From Silene conica (lineage: Eukaryota > Streptophyta > Magnoliopsida > Caryophyllales > Caryophyllaceae), in assembly GCA_029255685.2 (NCBI GenBank), contig CM055312.2, positions 2,194,649 to 2,258,648 of the forward strand: a DNA stretch of 64,000 nucleotides, given 5' to 3'. Both the position numbers and the translations under genes were made by a program. A model generated the notes under the pieces. The model saw only the letters and a list, made by a program, of their open reading frames with translations. It was not told where the DNA came from and did not search any database. Shown in pieces: positions 1 to 10,708 of the stretch (within the stretch, counting starts at the first letter, position 1; every line of letters starts with the position of its first letter).

Positions 1-1480
1 TCCCATAAACCTTCGCCAACCCCGCCTACCCTAACATCGTAATCTCGTCCCGATGCAGGCCGGTACGCATCCAACGGCATAATAGGATTGGGTACAACTT
101 GCACATACCCAAACTGCCGTAAACACCGATCGGGCTGGTACATCTCAGCTATGTCCATGAAATGGATGCAACCGCAGTACAAAGTACGAGGATGAACCAC
201 ATCCTGACGCGGCCCAAACGGCTCCCACCTGACTGAAGCATGATTAAGACCATCTAAAATCCTACGATATTCAATCAACCTCTCTGCAGTCTGGGGGAAA
301 GCCCCAACATGTCTCCAACAACAGGCCCGACACTGGGTATCATCAATGACTAGTGGTTGATCTGGTCTAAACATAGGGAAGTACTCATAGATCCAAGACT
401 GTAACAGAGTCATGCAACCACCAATAGTCTTCACACCAGCCCGTGAAGCTATACCCAACTGCCGGTACATAAAGGCAAGCGTACCGGCACCCCAAGCAAA
501 CTAAGTAACCTCACTAGGATCATGCAATAAGGGTAACAGCTGGGGACGTAACCTATCGCCTGATTTGTCGACGAAAAGTGTCGACCCCAAAACCACAGCT
601 AAGTACCCCTGAGCGGCAACAAAGTCACAACTCCTCCTCGCCATCTCCAAAGTGGAGTCCACCAACAGACCCCCACTCTTGTAAAGAGGGACCCTCTTAT
701 TAGGATCCAAGGGCTGCCTAAGGCCTTCCTCTGTCCTCAAAAAAAAGCAACAAGCATGCATAACAGGATCCGCCATCCTCCATCTTCACTATTAACCCGA
801 CAACTTTGACCATCTACCCGAACACCTAAGATTTGCGCGACATCATGAAGGAGTATGCTGATCTCCCCAAAAGGCATGTGGAAGCTGTTGGTGTCGGGTT
901 GCCACCTCTCAATGAAAGCAGAAATAAGCGGCATGTTAAAATACTCGGTCATGGAACCAACAAGGTGAGCAAGACCACTATCGTCATACATAGTCTGAAC
1001 GGTCGGAGATAGTGGCCAGTTAGTCAACACCTTCGCCTTACCGAATCGGTGGTAACCCGTCAACACTGGTCGACCTACATCGTTAGGCGTCGTCCATAAC
1101 TGGTTGGCGATGTGCCCCAAAAAGCTCGGAATCACGGAACAAACAGTTGGGCCTCCAGGAACAGGACGGGTAGCCACCCAAGAACTATCCTTAGCGGACC
1201 TCTTCTTCTTCGGACCCGCTACACTGCTAGAACCCTCCTCAGCCACAAAACAACCGTCAACCCGTCTACGGGGACCCCTCCTAACCCGCTCCTCAGCCTC
1301 ACCCCTCTCCTCAACCCGGTCCTCAACCCGCTCCTCAGAACCGTGCACTACCGACTCGTCGGCTAAAATCTCTGCAGCATCAGCTAAATCCTCCGGCGCA
1401 ATCCGTAACTGTTTCCCAGCCCGTGCTGAAGCTGTCACCTTTCGACCTCTCACATTTCTGTCATTTCCTCCCCCGACCAT
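1..1480 (-). pseudogene. Plant mobile domain (PMD) protein gene, broken, runs off left edge
   Basis: The minus strand from the ATG at 1480 encodes a basic/acidic N-terminus (residues 1-110, with KKKR) followed by a PMD: motifs FIERWQPDTNSFHMPFGE and LLHDVAQILGVRVDG are seen, then LGSTLFVDKSGDRLRP, WGAGTLAFMYRQLGIASRAG and LQSWIYEYFPMFRP, open to base 1. PMD (also called aminotransferase-like or 'PP7 long form homolog') occurs in plant MAIN/MAIL proteins acting in transposon silencing and in proteins carried by transposons. The frame changes close to an 8-A homopolymer at 738-745, and there is an in-frame TAG at 501-503, where the family normally has an aromatic residue in Y/F-WG. It is therefore probably a dead or transposon-carried copy. 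An unannotated intron near 740-790 could explain the frame change but not the TAG. The C-terminus lies outside the window. Confidence 0.75.
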
Positions 1481-1630
1481 CTATTCACAAAATTACAAGA
1501 CATTTTAGAATAAAAATTTTTCGTTATTACGTTAAAAAACCAAGACGGAACTAATAAAATTATTTTTAAAAAAATAATAAGCGGGTAAGTAATTTTAAAA
1601 ATAAATAAATTTTTTTTTTTTAAAAAACAA

Positions 1631-1666
1631 ACCTAAACCCTAAACCCTACAACCCTAACCCTAATC
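1631..1666. repeat. Short telomere-like stretch
   Basis: Five or so imperfect CCCTAAA-type units lie in a row. It is too short and degenerate to be a real telomere; such interstitial patches are common in plant promoters and repeats. Confidence 0.5.
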
Positions 1667-1710
1667 CGTAATTTAAAAAAAAAAAATAAAAAAAAAATAA
1701 AGACAAACTG

Positions 1711-1962
1711 GACGACCAACCCACCCGTCCCAAACCCATACCAGACGACCAACCCACCCGTCCCAAACCCCTCCCAGACGACCTCCCCACCCGTCCCAAA
1801 CCCCTCACAGACGACCCCCCCCACCCGTCCCACCACCCTCCCAGACGACCCCCTTCTTCGTCCCACCCCCCACCCAGACGTCCCCCTTCTTCGTCCCACC
1901 CCCCACCCAGACGTCCCCCTTCTTCGTCCCACCCCCCACCCAGACGTCCCCCTTCTTCGTCC
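1711..1962. repeat. 33-bp minisatellite, about 8 units
   Basis: Units of 33 bp follow each other. Four right-hand units share the core CCCTTCTTCGTCCCACC and four left-hand units the core AACCCACCCGTCCCAAACCC, with the same CAGACGA/CAGACGT joint. Because 33 is divisible by three, the minus strand reads through as an 11-residue repeat (DEEGGRLGGGW), giving a Gly-rich open frame at 1647-2072. It lies upstream of the PMD gene start. There is no independent sign that it is translated. Confidence 0.8.
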
Positions 1963-1966
1963 ATTA

Positions 1967-2817
1967 TTATTTTTTTATTTTTTTTAAATTTTTTCGATCG
2001 GTTTTTTGCAACAATACGACACAAATCCGGGTCAAAAATACCTACAAATCCAACAACCAACCTACAATTCAATCCTAATTCCGTAAAAAACTAAGGCATC
2101 TATCCTAAATCCGTTTCTAATCTATCAAAATAACAAGAAATCAATATAAGAACAAAACTACGAAGTAAGAAATACATACCGTGTTCAAGTTACGAAATTG
2201 AGACGGAAAAATTGTTGTTGACAATATACGGTTTTTGAATTTGAATTTGAATTTTGTTAGGTGAGAAATGAAAATTGAGTTATTATTATTTGAATATAAA
2301 GGGAAAAGGAAGGGGGATGGGAGGGGTAGTTTAGGTAGTTCATTAATTTGTGTCGACGATAATTAGTAATGTGTCGACGATGTATAGTAGGTTGGTTTAG
2401 GAAATAGGGAAGAATAGTTAGAATAGGAGGGAGTATAAAAGAATCTTGGAAAACTGCCTATGTGGCACAATGTGGATTCAGAATTAGGCTAATGCAAGTT
2501 TCTCATTCAATCTCACAATTTTAGTTTTTTTAAACCAATCATGTTCAACCGCGTGGGCCATCTTTCCATATCAACAAACTAAAACAAATAAAAAAAATTA
2601 AATTAATTGAGAACCACATAATTAACCGTGCATAATTAATATAATTGTATTAATTAATTTGGGTAACAATTCTCAAAACCTATTAAAAAAACGGTTTTAC
2701 TCATTGCAGTACCCAAGTCATCGCAATACCCAAAAAATACAATAATAATATTTTATCTTTCATACATTTCCATGAGATAAAAAAGTGTTGTAGTGTGTAT
2801 GCTGTAATATTATCTCA
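1967..2817. other. Intergenic, no gene seen
   Basis: AT-rich sequence with no coding signal. Around 2395-2437 there is one end of a Stowaway-type MITE (ending GGAGGGAGTATA), nearly the same as the right end of the MITE at 23997-24268. Confidence 0.5.
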
Positions 2818-2850
2818 CTAGGTTTAAACCCGTGAAATTCACGGGGCTAC
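2818..2850 (-). mobile_element. Helitron-type 3' end (minus orientation)
   Basis: Read on the minus strand there is a GC-rich hairpin (CCCGTGAATTTCACGGG), a short AT spacer, then CTAG followed by T. This is the diagnostic Helitron 3' end (hairpin, then CTRR, inserted between A and T). The element body extends to the right; its 5' end was not identified. Confidence 0.6.
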
Positions 2851-3324
2851 TTTTTAAATTTTAAATGAATATATATAGTTATGGACTCATAGCTAAGATA
2901 TAATGATTTAGGGAATAATTAATTTTGAATTATTAACTATAAATGAGTAAGACTTGCAATAAAATTAGTACGTATGCTTAAAATGAGTAACCGTGTAATT
3001 CAAATGGTTATAAAACTTGGTTAATAAAAATAGTAATTTAAAAGTTGGGTTAATTAATAATTTACATTTGATTTTATTAGCAAAAAATACATATATCTAA
3101 CAACAGTGATTGCGTGGGAGAGTTCGATATTGCGAGATACTCCTGTTTTATAAAAGAACTCAATTATTATATTAAATAAATAGTTTTATTAACAAAATGG
3201 ATACTCTTACAGTTTAAATAAATTAGTTACTCCTATTAATTTGTACTTTAGTTTTTATAGTGATAGAATATGGAATATTTCATTCATATTCTACAATTGA
3301 TTTTATTCCATATACTATCCCATT

Positions 3325-4134
3325 GATTTCGCAATCTTCAGTATAATTTATTTTTTTTTAAAAAAAAAATATGGTCATCACCTATTATAAAAAATGTCAA
3401 AATGGAATAATGCAATATCCCGTGATTTGTTATTGCATTATCCCATGAACGAAAATCACTGAAAAAATTATTCTAAAAATCTTGCAAAACATTATTGCAT
3501 TCCTAAAATATTGACTATTATTTAACTTTTTTCCTAAACTAAAGGAATTTCTGCAGTAAGGAATATTATGGAATAGTGTAATCTTGACTATTAGTTGCTT
3601 AGATCTGTATTTTTTTTGGATTTTTTTTGGAAATCTTCCAGTAGCTCTGAAATCGTGCCACGTCAGACGAAGATTGTTTTTAGGGATGCCATGTCAGCGG
3701 ATTGGCTTCTGCATTAGTAAAATATATGATGATTTCACAATCTTCAGTATAATTTATTTTTTTAAAAAAAAAAATATGGTCATCACCTATTATAAAAAAT
3801 GTCAAAATGGAATAATGCAATATCTCGTGATTTGTTATTGCATTATCCAGTGAACGAAAATCACTGAAAAGATTATTCTAAAAATCTTGCAAAACATTAT
3901 TGCATTCCTAAAATATTGACTATTATTTAACTTTTTCCTAAACTAAAGGAATTTCTGCAGTAAGGAATATTATGGAATATTGTAATCTTGACTATTAGTT
4001 GCTTAAATCTGTATTTTTTTTGGATTTTTTTTGGAAATCTTCCAGTAGCTCTGAAATCGTGCCACGTCAGACGAAGATTGTTTTTAGGGATGCCATGTCA
4101 GCGGATTGGCTTCTGCATTAGTAAAATTTATGAT
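3325..4134. repeat. Tandem duplication, two units of about 405 bp
   Basis: The block from 3325 to 3730 is repeated at 3731-4134 with only a few differences. Both start GATTTCRCAATCTTCAG and end GCATTAGTAAAAT. The similarity implies a recent duplication. No coding frame is shared by the two units beyond short chance ORFs. Confidence 0.9.
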
Positions 4135-6154
4135 TCATTCTGTCGTTCAATCTTGCATTGATAATTAAGTCATATTATTTGCCGCTTTCTCATACTTTCC
4201 TCCTGGTGTTTTTTTTCTTCTTATTTTACTCCATTTCATCTTTTTTTTTTGTGAACATACATTAATTACAAAATACCAATAACTACTAATCATCAATTAT
4301 GTGAAACCAACCACCTTATCAAATTGTCTTCCAAAAACTTTTTACTTTCTCAATATTGCTCGAAAATCTCAAAGGCGAACAACATCTTTTTCCTCTCCTC
4401 TTTTTTCTTCTCCTTTTTTGTATTCTCAATAAACTCCTCGAAAATCACAGTTGTTTTCCACTTCTTAAGACGACCTAAATTAAACAAATTGAATAAATAA
4501 AATTTCTGGTTTTATAATAATTATAATTTGTCGTCCTCTTTTAAAAAAAACTACACAATCCCATGATTTTTCACGGGTGTTACACTAATGAATTAAAGGA
4601 ACAATGAACTAAAAAAACAACAAAGCGGTTATAATAAATAAGGAAATAATGTGAAATTGGTTATAATGAAATATATAATTAAACAACACCAATATGAATT
4701 CATTTTTGAATAAGAAAAACCCATATAATTAAAATTGGTTATACTGAAATATATATACTCGGTATGAAACAGAATAAATTATAAGGAAATAATGTGAAAT
4801 TTGGGAATGTGGAATGAAAATAGTTCACGAAACGACCTACCGATAAAGACAATTAAGCAACATAGAAAAAAAAAACATAGCATTACATGCCTCACCAGCA
4901 ACAGTTACATACATGACGTTCATACTATCAATTTAATTAGATCACTTCAATATTTATCACTCAAAATTGTTCAATTATAATACAACATCAAATCAGCTTG
5001 CACTATTAATGCAATTACTATAAAAAAATCAGATTTCGAAAAAATTGTAATTATAAAACAATTATACTAGGTATTTACATTTTATCAAAATTACTTGGAA
5101 TTTAATTTAGAGTATTGTCAAAATAATAACTACCACATGATTACAAATTTAGAATTTTTGTCGAAAACACGATAAACGCGCACTTCTAAACCATTAAAGC
5201 AGCACAACTCTATAGAGCAATTAACAAATGATGTTACTGTTGTTTTTGTATTCAATTTTTGTTTTTAGTTATTTCTACTCAATTTTCGGTGTTCATCTAT
5301 ATTAGATTTTGACTCTTTCATTGTTTTAAGGTATGATTTATATTAATAATCTTTTAGGTAGTCTATCTTTCCCGTTAAGTTTGAAAGGAGACAATTTCCT
5401 TTAACAGTTTGCTTTGCAATGACTACTAACAAGAGTTAAGACAATCTTTATCCCGTGTTGGTCTTTATCTTCCTAGACCACTCTTCACCCATGGACAGTT
5501 GGACGTTGATATCTCCCGGGTTACAAATAAGGATGTTCTAAAAGTCCTTATTTTAGATGATGACAAACACATGTCTACTATAACAAGTAATGTTGTTTAC
5601 AAGGAGATTTTCGAGAAACTATGAATTTCTCTTAGACTTTCCAGTTTTTATATCCTACTCTATTGTACTTTGTCTTTGAAAATAAAAACTTTTATCTTAT
5701 TATATATAGACTTTATTTATTTATTTTTATTAAAGCATTTACATATACACCACAACTGTTATTAGCTTATTTAACAACTTAATTGATCTTTCTCTATAAA
5801 AACTGAATTAAACAATCCCGTGAATTTTCACGGGTTTTACACTAGTTTAAAGCTAAATATAAACAATTAAAGGTACAATTCGACTTTTATTATAACTAAT
5901 TCTCATTTTTCCACCCAAACTCATCTTTTAATCGGTCTTTTTTTTAATTTTTATTTCTCGTCTAAACTATAATATGTTAGTCATGTGTCCAACAAATGTC
6001 GGACGCGGTGTCGGACGCAGGACGTCTAATTAGGAAAAGTGTTTGTGCTATCTAACTCCGTAGTTGAAGCGGGCGAGAGCAGACTCGAAAACTAGTCCGA
6101 AATTTAGAGAAAAACTGGCACGGAAGTCCGGTGGCAAAGATGTCAATATATTGT
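4135..6154. other. Intergenic, two Helitron 3' ends, no gene
   Basis: No coding signal is seen. Two plus-strand Helitron-like 3' ends occur: an imperfect hairpin followed by CTAA-T (ending 4588), and a good hairpin CCCGTGAATTTTCACGGG followed by CTAG-T (5842-5845). The remainder is AT-rich. Confidence 0.5.
5817..5845 (+). mobile_element. Helitron-type 3' end
   Basis: Hairpin CCCGTGAATTTTCACGGG, spacer TTTTACA, then CTAG with T following. Same signature as the other Helitron ends in the window. The 5' end was not located. Confidence 0.6.
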
Positions 6155-7131
6155 CTAGGTTGCACGGACACGCCTAAATTTTAGGCTCCGCGTGTCCGAC
6201 ACGGTGTCGGACACGGACACGCCAAGGACACGGCTCCATAAGTGTCGGACACTTCAAAAACCGTGTCTCCGGTTTTTTTTAAAAGTCAGACGTGTCGGAC
6301 ACGGTCCAAAGTTGTCGGACACGGTCCGTGTCCGGGGGACACGACAAATAACAACAAAAACCACAAAAAAACCCAATTCTAAACAAACGCAACGCCTCCA
6401 TCGCCAAACCTAAATCTAAATAAATACCACCAATAGCCCTACCGTCGCCGGCCGCCGCTTCCTTGCCTCGCCGACCGCCGCTTCATTGCCTCGCCGGCCG
6501 CCGCCTCCTTGTCGCGCCACAGTTCAGGTCCTCTCCCTCTCCTTGGCAGTTGGCAGTCGTGGTTTAGCACTAAAAACCAGGAGGTTGACACTTAGTTGGA
6601 CATGTAGCTTCTTCCCCACTAGTTTTTTTTTTGGAAAGAAAGTAGATCTCTCTCTCTGAAGTCCTCTTCATGCATGTGATTTCTTGAGTCTCTTTTTAAA
6701 AATATTAAAGTGGAACATGCGCTGTGAACTTATCTCCAAGGGAACCGACATCTTCTAATTTCTTATTTATTAGTATTCAATATATAAAATTAAGAGAAGA
6801 TTGCAATATTGGAGAAAATTGTTTATGTTTTTTATTTATTTTGTAAGATTTAAATGTCTATTTAAATTTCGGTTGTAATTTGGGCTTTCTAATTTGTCAA
6901 CATTTGATTTAAAAGTATAAGACATTAATATTGCTTGTCGTTTTACGACTTTGTTACTTTTAAATGACCAAAGTTTAGATATTGATTGTAATGGACTTTA
7001 AATTCTCTTTATTTTAATATGTATATTGGTTTTTTTTTGCCGTGTCCCGTGTCCTAAAAAATTCGGAGTGCCGTGTCCCGTGTCCGTGTCGTGTCCGTGT
7101 CCGTGTCCGTGTCCGTTTTCGTGCAACCTAG
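6155..7131. mobile_element. 977-bp terminal-inverted-repeat element with GTGTCC-rich ends
   Basis: It begins CTAGGTTGCACGGACACG and ends with the inverted CGTTTTCGTGCAACCTAG. Both subterminal regions are filled with GTGTCC/GGACAC hexamers that are inverted relative to each other, so the ends could fold back over more than 100 bases. The interior has a GC-rich (GCCGCC) patch at 6440-6520 and AT-rich DNA, with no transposase. No clear target-site duplication was found, so the superfamily is open (hAT-like termini are possible). Confidence 0.7.
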
Positions 7132-8128
7132 CTATGTAGAAGGGACGTGAAGGACGCACACCTTACCAAGCTGCAACTGTTTACTAACAAATTGTATATC
7201 AAGTTCAATATGTTTTGCATTGTGTGCTGGTGCTGGACTGGTTTCCCGGGGAAGTAAACTGGGTTGCCACTTCAGAAATGTTTCCGAAAAAGATTTCTCG
7301 GAAAAGTAACATCATTAATTTCACGGCTTCATATAATTTTATTTTTTTATTTCTCAAATCAAAATACAATGCTACGGAGCATACGAGAAACTTGAAAAAT
7401 AAATGAATTATTAATTTAAATTTCTTAAATCCTTTTACTATAAAAGGAATAGAATTTCCTGAATTATTATTGGCCGTTGAAATTTATAAGTGGAAAAAAT
7501 TTAATTATGTGGGACCCTCACTTTGTTTACATATTTAATTATTCTATCTTTTTCCCTTAATTAGTTAATCTCTTTTCCGACACTTGAATTCAAGTGATTT
7601 TCTTATATTTCATTCTCTAAAATTAATATTTTACATTGGGTCGGAAAGATACACATTGCTAACAAATCATAAAGATATATTTATAAATTTAATATTAATT
7701 AATAATTCCTTTTTTCACTTGCATTTCATACGTTTGTTTAATATATATGAGAATATTTTAATAAAACACATGAAATCCAAATGAAAGGAGATAACATTTA
7801 TATTTTACTCCGTATATTACAGTTGAAACGTGTCAATAAAAAAGATAATTGTCATCAGTTTTGTATGTTTTTATTGCTAATATTCTTAATTAGTTTCGTA
7901 TGACAGACATGCTACAACTCGGCTAAGTATGATCACTTCAATATCGTATCAATTAATATATGGCAACCCGTGCATATTTTTTTGCACGGGCATAATTAAA
8001 ACTAGTATTAATTTAAAGAGTTAAACTTCATATACACTGTAAATATATATTTACTAGTGATAGATAAAAAGCAGGATAAAAGAATTTTGATCCATATTCT
8101 AACCCTAATATAGCAATTTTTATCGGAT
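7132..8128. other. Intergenic AT-rich DNA with a Helitron 3' end at 7970-8005
   Basis: No gene is seen. At 7970-8005 there is a hairpin with arms CCCGTGCA/TGCACGGG, then a spacer and CTAG-T, a plus-strand Helitron-type 3' end. Confidence 0.5.
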
Positions 8129-9810
8129 CGAATTTGCATCATCTTATTTGCAATTTTAATTAATTTAACCTCCATGATAATGTGAAGAAGGTGATGTTTT
8201 ACAAAATCATAATCATATTTAAAAAAAAATACTAATATACTACTATATATTTTGACGAGCCTTACTAAAATTATTCATTATCAATTTGTTTTAGTATTTA
8301 TCAAACATTTGTATATTAAAATAAACGTATCGAATTGTTGGAGGATGTGTCCTCGACAATAGTGTGTTGACGTAATTAAAACTCATTTGAATGAAACACA
8401 ACTGGGAGTGTTACTCTTTTAAAGTCGACTGATCAACATTTACCGGTAATGATTGGCTGTCTAGAGTTTGACATTATCGTCATATGATGGTGGTGATCAG
8501 TTGATTCCTTAAGGTCATATCTTTAGGGAATTCCGTCTCAATGGAATAATTAATTAATATTGTATTGGATACAAATTAATTAATAACTGGAAATATTGGA
8601 AATAATTTTTATATGACGAATATTTTATAATGGGATTATAATAATAATAGTCTAAGTAATAAAATCATTTTATTACTCGGTTTTTAGTTATACGTTTAGG
8701 AAACGATTAAATTGAGAATGAACACGGTTGATCATAAAATTACAAAGAGTTGTAATTAAATTATGACATTACATTTTTATACAATAATAATTTCGAAATT
8801 ATTAGTGTAATTATTTAAATGTAATAAATTTGTAAATTATGAATTTTAATAGTTAAAATTGCACAATTAACAAATTGAGTCATGTGTTATAAGACATGTG
8901 TGACATGTTACAAATTAACACAATTGACAAAGATAAAATGGGTCTATAATAAGACCATTTGAACCGTGAAATTGGAGGATGCACATGAGATTGTGTGTGC
9001 AAAATGATTGAGTGTATAAGTAGGTGTGTAAGAGTGTGTAAGAGTGTAAGGCATATTTGATGCTTTATGTAAGTGTAAGTAAGCCATGCATTGGCTTCTC
9101 TTGCTTGTGTTGGCCGGCCATGTTGCTTGCTTAAGCAAGCTCATGTATGTGCCTATAAATAACACACACACACACCTTACCAATACTAGTTGATTTAGTC
9201 TCTTGGTGGATGCTTGCACTCACTTCATACTACAACCTCCCTCATACTCATAAGTACTTAGAAATAGTTTTTCTAAGTAAGAAATTATTTCATATACTAA
9301 TAATATTAAGGATAATATTATTAACATTTCTAGTATACTAATACTAATTTTCTAGTAATAAAATTTGTGTTAGTTTGAGATCGGGTCCTTGATACGTATC
9401 TTTTGGAGACGATTTTTGTTAGATCGTTATAAGGGTATTTCGGTTATTGAAGACTCAAGTAATAGGTGATTATTGAGTATAAACCTTCTAAAACCAATGT
9501 AAGGACAATCACATCTTATGATATCATCATGCATGCATAAGATGTAATTAAGTTTCGTGACTAAACTTAAATAAATAAAACTCAGATTAGATATGAGTAT
9601 AAAATCAGGAATTTCGGTTCCCAACACGAATTGCATCATCTTATTTGCAATTTAAATTAATTTAGCCTCCATAATAATGTGAATACGATGATATTTTACA
9701 AAATTATAATAATTTAAGAATAAATACTTCATATTTTGACGAGCCTTACTAAAACTATCCATTATCAACTTGTTTTAGTATTTATCACGCATTGGCATAT
9801 TAAAATAAGT
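8129..9810. repeat. Tandem pair of roughly 200-bp repeats split by an LTR
   Basis: The left copy (8129-8330) and right copy (9627-about 9810) both start CGAATTTGCATCATC / CGAATTGCATCATC and share the blocks TTTTGACGAGCCTTACTAAAA and GTTTTAGTATTTATCA. Without the LTR they would be adjacent. Confidence 0.8.
8336..9626. mobile_element. Solo LTR of an LTR retrotransposon (fossil)
   Basis: It starts TGTTGGAGGATGTG and ends GGTTCCCAACA, with a matching 5-bp target duplication CGAAT at 8331-8335 and 9627-9631. It contains a TATAAATA box near 9152. There is no internal coding region, so this is a solo LTR of 1291 bp left by recombination. The superfamily is not certain; Copia is a guess. Confidence 0.8.
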
Positions 9811-9859
9811 TTTGTTAATAAAGACTTATCTTTTAAATATCGCATACTCATAAGGACCC

Positions 9860-10265
9860 AATAAATGTTAGTGACGATATTAATCGAGCGGTTATATTTT
9901 AACCGAAAAGTCGTTGCAAACATTGACTGGCCTTGACCTTGACCAAGATATGAGTCAAAGTCAATCAATATTTGCAACGGATTTGCCGTCGCAAATGTTG
10001 ACTGTACTTGACCTTGACTAGGTCAGTCAATTTTTGCGATGGAAAACCCGTCACAAAGGTTGACTGGCTTGTTGACCTTATGGGCAAAAAAAATTCCGCC
10101 AATTTCAGATGCAACGGATATTCCATCACAAAAGTCAACCTTCCCGCTATTTGACTTTTTGTTCGCGGGATTTGACAATTACCCTCCGTCAAATTCCGTC
10201 GCAAAAACAATTTTGTTGTCGTCGCAAGAAGTCCGTCGCAACGGGACTATTTTTTTTGCAGCATA
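9860..10265. repeat. TTGAC- and CGTCGCAA-rich repeat
   Basis: Many copies of TTGAC(C/T) and of GTCGCAA/TTGCGACG occur in both orientations. This pattern resembles subterminal repeats of CACTA-type transposons. The TTGACY units also match the WRKY W-box core. No gene is seen. Confidence 0.45.
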
Positions 10266-10325
10266 ATCATCCTCATTTTATACCTTCTAGATCCGTCATT
10301 GCTTACCATAATTTTTGCAATAAGC

Positions 10326-10633
10326 GGATTATACCACCAGATGTATACAATTTTCTGTACATATTTTGAGCTTTTTAATAGAAAATTCGAGCTTTATTAG
10401 AAAGAATATGAGCTATATGCTACAATTTATGAAAACTTGAGAAAATATTGAGAATCGAAAATTATTATACAACTAAAACACAATACATATAAGTTAAACT
10501 ATATTTTAATTTTAATATAAAAAAACTAAAATATAACTCAGACTAGTTTAAAAGCTCAACAAATATATACACATAAGCTCAATAAAATACACCATGATTG
10601 TACGATGCTATTATACATCTGGTTGTATAATCC
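10326..10633. mobile_element. MITE with GGATTATAC termini
   Basis: The inverted ends are GGATTATACCACCAGATGTAT and its near complement ATACATCTGGTTGTATAATCC, about 308 bp apart. The interior is AT-rich with GAGCTTT motifs. A related copy is at 57491-57802. Confidence 0.65.
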
Positions 10634-10708
10634 TTTTTGTGTAATTTTTGTGTTAAAAACAAAGGTATGTAAATGGTCGGGACAAAGGAAATAAAAGCTT
10701 ACCACTAA

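Noticed and set aside
1104-1508. Plus-strand ORFs of 134 and 84 aa
   Set aside because: They are antisense shadows of the PMD reading frame.
1631-1666. True telomere or chromosome end
   Set aside because: Only about five imperfect units inside ordinary sequence.
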